Below, piece after piece: positions 58,406 through 64,000 of a stretch of 64,000 nucleotides of DNA (the first letter of the stretch is position 1; every line of letters begins with the position of its first letter). The notes under the pieces are model-generated. The model ran no database searches. It worked only from the letters and a program-made list of their open reading frames with translations, and was not told the DNA's origin. Where the stretch lies: the NCBI RefSeq assembly GCF_011927725.1, contig NZ_JAATJC010000001.1, positions 2,782,239-2,846,238 of the forward strand. The letters are read 5' to 3'. This DNA is from Sphingomonas kaistensis. Lineage in GTDB: Bacteria > Pseudomonadota > Alphaproteobacteria > Sphingomonadales > Sphingomonadaceae. Position numbers and translations under genes: made by a program.

Positions 58406-60072
58406 CGCCGCTGCGGACGCGGTCCGCGCGGTCCCTGGCGCGGCTTCGGCGGACCGCCGCCGGCGGCGTGATGCTCGTCGGGGCTGGTGCTGGCTTCGAC
58501 CAGGATGCCGTCCTGCGCCATTGCCGGCGAATTCTTGCGCAGCGCCTTGATGAAGGTCTGCACGGCGCGCGGACTGACCTCGAAGAAGCTCTCGGTTGCC
58601 GCGACCTTGATCGCGCCGATCTCGCTGCGCGGAACATGTCCGATCCGGCAGATGAGCGGCAACAGCCACCTGGGATCGCCGCCTTGCCGCCGCCCGGCAT
58701 TGATCTTGAACCAGCCGGCACCTTCGAAGCCGCCATGCTGGGGACGCTCGTCGGCCGAGCCCGGACCGTCGAGCAGGTCCTCCGGCGCCGGAAGGTCGGC
58801 GTGGAGCCGAGCGACCAGCGCTTGCGCAACGCCTTGCGGACCGAGCCGGTCGAGCAGCGCCGCAGCGAGATTGGCGTCGCCTTCGTCCTGCGGCTGCGGC
58901 TCGTCGAATTGCGCCAGCAGGCGCGCGCGATCCTGGTCGCGGATCGCTTCGGCGCTCGGCACGTCGGTCCATTCGACCGGGATCCGCGCCATGCGAAGCA
59001 TCCCTTCGACCCGGCGGCGGCGCATGTTGGGGACGATCAGCATCGCAATCCCCTTGCGGCCCGCACGCCCGGTGCGCCCCGACCGGTGCTGCAGCGCTTC
59101 GGCGTCGCGCGGCAACTCGACGTGGATGACCAGGCTGACTGACGGCAGGTCGATCCCGCGCGCGGCGACGTCGGTCGCGACCAGCACCCGGGCGCGCTTG
59201 TCGCGCAGCGCCTGCAGCGCGCGGTTGCGGTCCGCCTGGCTATGCTCCCCCGACAGGGCGACGGCGGTGAAGCCGCGCTCAGACAAGCTGCCGTGCAAGC
59301 GGCGCACCGCCTCGCGCGTGGCGCAGAACAGGATCGCGGTCTCCGCTTCGTGGAAGCGCAACAGATTGACCACCGCATGCTCGACATCGGTCGGGCGGAC
59401 GGTCACCGCCTGGTAGGCGATGTCACCGTGCCCGGCGTCCTCTCCCACCGTGCTGATCCGCAGCGCGTCGCGCTGGTAGCGCTTGGCCAGCGCCACGATT
59501 GGCCGCGGCAGGGTGGCGGAGAACAGCATGGTACGGCGTTCGGCCGGGGCGCCGTCGAGGATTTCCTCGAGCTCCTCGCGGAAGCCCATGTCGAGCATCT
59601 CGTCGGCCTCGTCGAGGACCACGACCCTGAGGCTCGACAGGTCCAGGGCCCCGCGCTCGAGATGATCGCGCAGGCGGCCCGGCGTTCCGACCACGATATG
59701 GGTTCCGCTTTCCAGCGCCCGGCGCTCGCGCACCGGATCCATCCCGCCGACACAGGTCAGGACCCGCCCGCCGGCATCCTGGTAAAGCCACTGCAATTCG
59801 GTCGAAACCTGCAGCGCAAGTTCGCGGGTCGGAGCGATGACCAGCGCCATCGGCGCCAGCGAATAGGGCAGCCGCTCGGCGTCGCCCAGGAGGTCGCGTG
59901 CCATCGCCAGGCCGAAGGCGACGGTCTTGCCCGATCCGGTCCGGGCCGACACCAGCAGGTCGCGGCCCGCCGCCTCGGGGGTCGAGACCGCGTCCTGGAC
60001 TTCGGTCAGCGTTTCATAGCCGCGCGTTTCGAGCGCTCGGCCGAGCGCCGCGGGAAGATGTTCATGAAGCAT
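58402..60072 (-). CDS. DEAD-box RNA helicase, DbpA-like
   Basis: A 556-aa RNA helicase: Q motif and Walker A SARTGSGKT (~44-52), PTRELALQ (Ia), DEAD box in VVLDEADEMLDMGF, SAT motif MLFSATLPRP, LVATDVAARGIDLP (V) and HRSGRTGRAGRKG (VI). After a Gln/Glu-rich linker the C-terminus has a DbpA-type RNA-binding domain (KINAGRRQGGDPRWLLPLIC, RIGHVPRSEIGAIKV) and a basic Arg/Gly/Pro-rich tail. DbpA acts on 23S rRNA in ribosome assembly. ATG at 60072 is chosen; an in-frame ATG 12 nt upstream (60084) is possible. Confidence 0.92.
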   Translation of the reverse strand: MLHEHLPAALGRALETRGYETLTEVQDAVSTPEAAGRDLLVSARTGSGKTVAFGLAMARDLLGDAERLPYSLAPMALVIAPTRELALQVSTELQWLYQDAGGRVLTCVGGMDPVRERRALESGTHIVVGTPGRLRDHLERGALDLSSLRVVVLDEADEMLDMGFREELEEILDGAPAERRTMLFSATLPRPIVALAKRYQRDALRISTVGEDAGHGDIAYQAVTVRPTDVEHAVVNLLRFHEAETAILFCATREAVRRLHGSLSERGFTAVALSGEHSQADRNRALQALRDKRARVLVATDVAARGIDLPSVSLVIHVELPRDAEALQHRSGRTGRAGRKGIAMLIVPNMRRRRVEGMLRMARIPVEWTDVPSAEAIRDQDRARLLAQFDEPQPQDEGDANLAAALLDRLGPQGVAQALVARLHADLPAPEDLLDGPGSADERPQHGGFEGAGWFKINAGRRQGGDPRWLLPLICRIGHVPRSEIGAIKVAATESFFEVSPRAVQTFIKALRKNSPAMAQDGILVEASTSPDEHHAAGGGPPKPRQGPRGPRPQRR

Positions 60073-60169
60073 GGCGCCGCCCATAGGCCGAATCGTTGCG
60101 AAAGACCACCGGGGTGGAACCGGCGGCCTTGCGGGGCGCTTGCCTAGTCCCCCAAGGAGAGCCCAGCCC

Positions 60170-60412
60170 ATGCCTACCGCCCAGATTACCCGGATGGTCC
60201 TGCCCGACCATGAGTGCCCGTTCGGCCGCCGCGCGCTCCAGCTGCTGCGCGACCACGGCTTCGAGGTGGAGGAGCATCAGCTCACCACCCGCGAGGAAAC
60301 CGAGGCCTTCAAGGCCGAGCATGGCGTTTCGACCACGCCGCTGATCACGGTCGACGGCGTCAAGGTCGGCGGATGCAGCGACCTCGAGAAATTCCTCGTC
60401 GCCCACGCCTGA
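60170..60412 (+). CDS. Glutaredoxin-family protein
   Basis: An 80-aa small thioredoxin-fold protein: LPDHECPFGRRALQLLRDHG with a CPFG active site (residues ~16-19; only the first Cys is kept), VSTTPLITVDGVKVGGCSDL with the cis-Pro and GG glutathione-binding region. The missing second Cys suggests a monothiol or GST-N-like role. The ATG at 60170 has AAGGAG 10 nt upstream. Followed by a strong hairpin. Monocistronic. Confidence 0.82.
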   Translation: MPTAQITRMVLPDHECPFGRRALQLLRDHGFEVEEHQLTTREETEAFKAEHGVSTTPLITVDGVKVGGCSDLEKFLVAHA

Positions 60413-60417
60413 CCAAT

Positions 60418-60447
60418 GGGTCGTCCCGGCCAGCGCCGGGACGACCC
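60418..60447. terminator. Perfect 13-bp hairpin between glutaredoxin and hemerythrin genes
   Basis: GGGTCGTCCCGGC / GCCGGGACGACCC with a CAGC loop, between convergent genes, with CCCTTA after it on the plus strand. Bidirectional terminator. Confidence 0.75.
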
Positions 60448-60453
60448 GGTCCC

Positions 60454-60969
60454 TTACTCCGCCGCGACCTTGGTCTTCTTGAGCGCCGCCAGGTGCACTT
60501 CCGGACCGTTCTTGGCGATGTCGGCTTCATAGCCCGCCTTGGCCTCGGCCAGCTTGACCCCCAGCGCGTCCATGTCGACGCCGTGGCGCTTGGCCTGGCT
60601 GAAGATGCCGGTCAGCCAGCGTTCTTCCTCCCCGACGTGATGCTCGATCTCTTCCTTGAGCACCTTGACCTTGGCTTCGGCGAAGTCGTCGCCCTTGGTG
60701 CTCGCCAGGATCTCGGCGATCAGGACATTGGCCGCGTCATGCTCGACATAGGCTTCCTTGAGGTCCGCTTCGTCGACCTTGCCTTCGCAGGCCGGATAGA
60801 AATGCTCATTCTCGATCCGGGTATGGACGATCAGCGAGACCGCGATCTTGTCGGCGATCTTGGCCTTCGCCGCCGGCGTCGCGGCGTCCTCATACTCCTT
60901 GAACAAATCTTCGACTGCGCGATGGTCGTCTTTGAGCAGGGTGATCGCGTCGGGTGCGGTATCGGCCAC
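60454..60969 (-). CDS. Hemerythrin-domain protein
   Basis: A 171-aa hemerythrin HHE-domain protein: ITLLKDDHRAVEDLFKEYED (HHE helix 1), VHTRIENEHFYPACEG (His and Glu ligands), VEHDAANVLIAEIL and EEIEHHVGEEERWLTGIFSQ supply the His/Glu iron ligands. The N-terminal ~140 residues are the four-helix bundle; the end is a short helix. It likely binds a di-iron site and senses or buffers oxygen/NO. An EcfG-like promoter lies upstream, so it is probably stress-induced. ATG at 60969 has a weak ribosome binding site. Confidence 0.9.
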   Translation of the reverse strand: MADTAPDAITLLKDDHRAVEDLFKEYEDAATPAAKAKIADKIAVSLIVHTRIENEHFYPACEGKVDEADLKEAYVEHDAANVLIAEILASTKGDDFAEAKVKVLKEEIEHHVGEEERWLTGIFSQAKRHGVDMDALGVKLAEAKAGYEADIAKNGPEVHLAALKKTKVAAE

Positions 60970-61009
60970 GGGTTGGTCTCCGGAAATCGGACTGGATTGT
61001 CAGAGGCGA

Positions 61010-61035
61010 AACCGGATGGCCGCGGCGAATGTTCC
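61010..61035 (-). promoter_or_regulatory. EcfG-like promoter (GGAAC-N17-GGTT, minus strand)
   Basis: GGAAC (61035-61031), 17 nt, GGTT (61013-61010) on the minus strand, about 40 nt before the hemerythrin start. One mismatch in the -10. Confidence 0.5.
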
Positions 61036-61053
61036 GGTTCTCCTCGCCCGACC

Positions 61054-62352
61054 CTAGCGGCGATCGCCGCTGCCGATGCTGGTGATCTCCTCGGCGACCG
61101 GCTCGGGCGTCTTGCCGCCCGCCTTGTCGAGCTCCATCCAGTCGCGGAACTGGAGACCGTGGAGCATGTCCATCACCTCGAACTCCAGACCGCCCGGCTG
61201 GCTGGTGTTGCTGTTCCACAGCGCCACCACGCCGCTCTTCAGCGCAGGATCGAACAGGATCAGCGAGCGATAGCCGTTGACGCCGCCGCGATGGCCGATG
61301 ATCCGGCGACCGGCATAATCGTAATTGCGCCAGCCCAGCCCATAGGTCGCCTCGCCGACCCGCTCCAGGAACTTGCGCATCCGCGCCCGCTCGCCCGGGG
61401 TCTTGACCAAGGGCGCGTGGACCTTGTCGAGTAAAGCCTGGTCGAGCACCGCCGGCATGCCGCCCATCTGGGCGATCATCCACACCGACATGTCCTTGAT
61501 ATTACTGTTGACCCCGCCCGCGGCCGGCACCCGGTAATAAGGCTCCAGCACCTCGAGCGGACGACGGCCGACGCTGTGCGGCCTGGCCCAGCTCTTGGCG
61601 CTGACCAGCCCTTCGCGGGTGAGGGTCGCGCTGGTCATGCCGAGCGGCCCGAACAATTGCTGGCGAACCGCCTCCTGATAGGTTGTCCCGGTCGCCCGCG
61701 CGACCATGTCGCTGGCGCTGTCGAACGCGATATTCTGGTAGGACCAGCAGGTATCGGGCGGGCAGATCGCGTTCAGCGTGCCCAGTTGCGCCCGAAGCAC
61801 CTGCGGCGATTGCCCCTCTTCCAATTTGTTGTCGAGCGCGTTGCGGTACAGGCCGAGGCGATGGCTCAGCACGTCGGTGACACTGGCGCGATATTCGTTG
61901 CCGGCCGGAAGCTTCAGCCCCGGGGCATAGTTCACCACCGGCGCGTCGAGCCTGATCTTGCCCTGCTCGGCAAGCTTGGCGACCATCGTTCCGGCGACGC
62001 CCTTGCTGACCGACGCCCAGCGGAAGACGGTGTCGGCGGTGACCCTTTCGCCTGAGCCCTCCACCGTTTCGCCATAGCCCGACAGGAAGGTGATGCGGCC
62101 ATTCTCGACCACCCCGACGGCCAGCCCGACCATCGCCGGCTTCTCCGCCAGCCGCCTCAGCCGCGCATCGAGCCTGGCATAGTCGACCCGCTGCCGCGCG
62201 GCCGGCTGGACCTTGGCGAGGCGCAGGCTTGCGGCACGCACCTCGGCCGCCTGGTTCTGTGGTGATTCAACGGGCTCGACGACCCGGATGCTGGCAATCG
62301 CGGCGCCCATCAACAGGACCGCGCCCGCGCCAGCCATGACGCTTTTCTTCAG
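61054..62352 (-). CDS. Beta-lactamase-fold serine hydrolase with apparent CTG start
   Basis: A 432-aa exported class C beta-lactamase/DD-peptidase-like protein: signal/anchor (~1-25), FRWASVSKGVAGTMVAKLAE with the SxxK nucleophile, WSYQNIAFDSASDMVARATG (YxN motif) and a C-terminal HRGGVNGYRSLILFDPALKS (HxG motif). No class A/C-specific loop, so peptidase or esterase activity is likelier than lactamase. The start is CTG at 62352: GGAGG ends 8 nt upstream and the first codons give KKSVMAG, a normal signal start. The nearest ATG (62337) would lie 23 nt from that box. Confidence 0.85.
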   Translation of the reverse strand: MKKSVMAGAGAVLLMGAAIASIRVVEPVESPQNQAAEVRAASLRLAKVQPAARQRVDYARLDARLRRLAEKPAMVGLAVGVVENGRITFLSGYGETVEGSGERVTADTVFRWASVSKGVAGTMVAKLAEQGKIRLDAPVVNYAPGLKLPAGNEYRASVTDVLSHRLGLYRNALDNKLEEGQSPQVLRAQLGTLNAICPPDTCWSYQNIAFDSASDMVARATGTTYQEAVRQQLFGPLGMTSATLTREGLVSAKSWARPHSVGRRPLEVLEPYYRVPAAGGVNSNIKDMSVWMIAQMGGMPAVLDQALLDKVHAPLVKTPGERARMRKFLERVGEATYGLGWRNYDYAGRRIIGHRGGVNGYRSLILFDPALKSGVVALWNSNTSQPGGLEFEVMDMLHGLQFRDWMELDKAGGKTPEPVAEEITSIGSGDRR

Positions 62353-62500
62353 TGACCCATCCTCCCCGTCCAGCGGCTTGGAGGCAGCACGGCGAAGGCT
62401 CAACTCCACCCGTCCGGTGCCTGCGGCGAAACGAAGGTCTTCAGCGACGAACAGGCCGCGAGTCTGGCCAAGCCGCGCAGTCGCCTCTAAACCCGGCGCC

Positions 62501-62782
62501 ATGCAGTTCCTGCGGACGCTCTTCTGGGTGGTGCTGGCCGTGTTCCTGGCGATCATCGCCCGCAACAACTGGTCGGACGTCACCATCAACCTGTGGGGCT
62601 CGCTCCAGGCCGACGTGAAGCTTCCGTTGCTGGTGCTGATCGCGGCGCTGCTCGGCTTCCTGCCGACCTTCCTGTGGCTCCGCGCGCGGCTGTGGCGGCT
62701 CGAGCGGCGGATCGCCATTGCCAATCCGCCGGCACCCCCGGCCGTAACCGCTCCGGGCGCCGATGCGGGACTGGTGCCATGA
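62501..62782 (+). CDS. lapA: LapA-family (DUF1049) membrane protein
   Basis: A 93-aa protein with two membrane segments (~5-22 and ~42-60): MQFLRTLFWVVLAVFLAIIA, WSDVTINLWGSLQADVKLPL and LLGFLPTFLWLRARLWRLER match LapA/DUF1049, which in E. coli works with LapB on lipopolysaccharide assembly. No LapB follows here; pyrF does, overlapping the stop by 4 nt (ATGA). The ATG at 62501 has no strong ribosome binding site. Confidence 0.83.
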   Translation: MQFLRTLFWVVLAVFLAIIARNNWSDVTINLWGSLQADVKLPLLVLIAALLGFLPTFLWLRARLWRLERRIAIANPPAPPAVTAPGADAGLVP

Positions 62783-63483
62783 CCAACGCCATCTACGTCG
62801 CCATCGACACACCCGACCTCGGCCAGGCGAGAGCCCTTGCAGAAGCGGTGTCGCCCCATGTCGGCGGGCTGAAGCTCGGTCTCGAATTCTTTGCCGCCAA
62901 TGGACCGGCCGGGGTCGCTGCCCTGTCGAAGACGGGCCTTCCGGTCTTCCTCGATCTCAAGCTACACGACATTCCCAACACCGTCGGCAAGGCAGTGGCG
63001 GCGCTCGCCCCCCTCGCCCCCGCGGTGCTGACCGTTCACGCCGCCGGTGGCAGGGAGATGCTCCAGGCAGCCAAGGCCGCCGCCCCGAACGGGTGCAAGG
63101 TGGTTGCGGTGACCGTCCTCACCAGCCTTGATTCGGCCGATCTGGCGGACATCGGCGTTTCCTCCACCCCTGCCGAACAGGTCGCGCGCCTTGCCGATCT
63201 CGTCCGCTCCGCCGGGTGCGACGGCATCGTCTGCTCGGGCGAGGAAGTCGCCGCCGCCGCTTCGCGCTGGCCGAAGGGTGTGTTCGTGGTCCCCGGCCTC
63301 CGCCCGGCCGGAAGTGCCGTCGGCGACCAGAAGCGCGTACTGACCCCGGCCGAAGCGCTTGACCGGGGTGCCTCGCTGCTGGTGATCGGCCGCCCGATCA
63401 CTGCTGCTTCCAATCCCGCCGAGGCCGCTCGCGCCATCGCCGCTTCCCTCGCTTCGTCGCCCGCGCTAACCGCCGGCGCTTGA
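62779..63483 (+). CDS. pyrF: Orotidine 5'-phosphate decarboxylase
   Basis: A 234-aa OMP decarboxylase: AIYVAIDTPDLGQARALAEA, GLKLGLEFFAANGPAGVAAL, VFLDLKLHDIPNTVGKAVAA with the catalytic Lys/Asp set (DLKLHDIPNT), VLTVHAAGGREMLQAA and GVFVVPGLRPAGSAVGDQKR. It makes UMP in pyrimidine synthesis. Coupled to lapA by an ATGA overlap; accD follows 22 nt downstream, a common pyrF-neighbour. Confidence 0.95.
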   Translation: MTNAIYVAIDTPDLGQARALAEAVSPHVGGLKLGLEFFAANGPAGVAALSKTGLPVFLDLKLHDIPNTVGKAVAALAPLAPAVLTVHAAGGREMLQAAKAAAPNGCKVVAVTVLTSLDSADLADIGVSSTPAEQVARLADLVRSAGCDGIVCSGEEVAAAASRWPKGVFVVPGLRPAGSAVGDQKRVLTPAEALDRGASLLVIGRPITAASNPAEAARAIAASLASSPALTAGA

Positions 63484-63505
63484 GGCCTCTTCCAAGGACA
63501 AGTTC

Positions 63506-64000
63506 ATGAGCTGGCTCAGCCGGGTCCGTAACTCCATTTCCTTCCTGCCCAAGCGGCAGGTCACCGACACGCTGTGGCACAAGTGCAAGAATTGCGACGC
63601 GATGGTGTTCACCAAGGAATGGGAGGACAATCTCCAAGTCTGCCCGCGTTGCGACCACCACGACCGCATCCGCGCCCACACCCGCTTCGATCAGCTGTTC
63701 GACGATGCGCGGTTCGACCTCATCCCGACTCCCGACGTGCGTGAGGATCCGCTCAAGTTCCGCGACACCAAGCGCTATGCCGACCGGATCAAGGCCGCCC
63801 GTACCGCGACCGAGGAAAAGGATGCGCTGCTCAACGCGCGCGGCACCATCGAGGGCCGCACGGCGGTGGTCGGAGTCCAGGACTTCGCCTTCATGGGCGG
63901 ATCGATGGGGGTTGCGGTCGGCTCGGCCTTTGTCGCCGGGGTGCAGGCCGCGATCGCGGCCCACGCGCCGTACATCATCTTCACCGCCGCCGGCGGCGCG
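63506..64000 (+). CDS. accD: Acetyl-CoA carboxylase carboxyltransferase beta subunit, N-terminal part
   Basis: First 165 codons of accD, cut by the window end. The N-terminal zinc finger is visible (LWHKCKNCDAMVF... then CPRCDHHDRIRAH: CxxC-x15-CxxC), followed by the start of the carboxyltransferase domain (FDDARFDLIPTPDVREDPLK, GVQDFAFMGGSMGVAVGSAF). AccD transfers the carboxyl group from biotin to acetyl-CoA with AccA, the committed step of fatty acid synthesis. ATG at 63506 has AAGGA upstream. Likely co-transcribed with lapA-pyrF. Confidence 0.93.
   Translation, partial: MSWLSRVRNSISFLPKRQVTDTLWHKCKNCDAMVFTKEWEDNLQVCPRCDHHDRIRAHTRFDQLFDDARFDLIPTPDVREDPLKFRDTKRYADRIKAARTATEEKDALLNARGTIEGRTAVVGVQDFAFMGGSMGVAVGSAFVAGVQAAIAAHAPYIIFTAAGGA

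Overview
The window comes from a high-GC alphaproteobacterium, most likely a sphingomonad (Sphingomonas or a close relative). I infer this from four things: a circularly permuted, two-piece tmRNA gene with the tag ANDNEALAIAA; sphingomonad-type small proteins (DUF6456, DUF6127, DUF3140, DUF3597); a GTA/prophage-like head-tail cluster; and several GGAAC-N17-CGTT promoters, the EcfG general-stress sigma factor signature of alphaproteobacteria. No rRNA or taxonomic marker was compared, so the genus stays open.

Layout. 1-9797 (all minus) is a siphovirus or gene-transfer-agent-like structural cluster: portal, a DUF6127 protein, prohead protease, capsid, a beta-helix spike, a 43-aa ORF, fiber-tail adaptor, head-tail connectors, DUF3168, tail tube, a 764-aa sheath/DUF2460 protein, and the start of a DUF2163 gene. 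It has its own TTGACA promoter, but no terminase upstream of portal and no tape measure gene between tail tube and the DUF2460 protein. 9991-11271 is rpsF-rpsR-rplI with a strong terminator. 11400-14800 holds small sphingomonad genes, an XRE regulator divergent from a DUF6456 gene, a tRNA-Val(UAC) and a MarR-like regulator. 14782-28858 carries a leucine/isovalerate degradation set (ivd, mccB, mccA, an SDR dehydrogenase, a thiolase) with membrane-protein and peptidase genes interleaved, plus cysQ. 28892-41909 contains a nitronate monooxygenase, nadC, a metallophosphoesterase, an aminoglycoside-phosphotransferase-like kinase, an M3 peptidase, a lemA-TPM-TPM-TPM-nudix operon and an amidohydrolase.

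41958-42290 is the tmRNA gene (ssrA, minus strand), missed by any ORF search. 42448-48745 has a stress-type lipoprotein, nudix, extensin-like and SWIB genes, and a divergent murein-recycling pair (LD-carboxypeptidase and an Mpl-like ligase). 48867-52157 is a LytS/LytTR two-component pair converging on a dicarboxylate symporter. 52289-54589 has small stress-type genes (DUF2383-like, DUF3597, DUF3140) and a TonB-domain protein. 54590-55557 has no convincing protein gene and looks like a long structured RNA locus on the minus strand; it is the most unusual stretch here. 55558-64000 has uvrD/pcrA, a DUF5872 protein, a DbpA-like DEAD-box helicase, glutaredoxin, hemerythrin, a beta-lactamase-fold hydrolase with an apparent CTG start, lapA, pyrF and the start of accD.

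How the parts relate. Ivd, MccA/MccB, the SDR and the thiolase fit branched-chain acyl-CoA breakdown to acetyl-CoA. LD-carboxypeptidase and Mpl act in sequence on murein peptides. Several small genes (42448, 48745, 52364-53267, 60969, perhaps 57911 and 11426) share EcfG-like promoters and may form one stress regulon. All functional statements come from reading motifs and recalled family knowledge; no database search was run.
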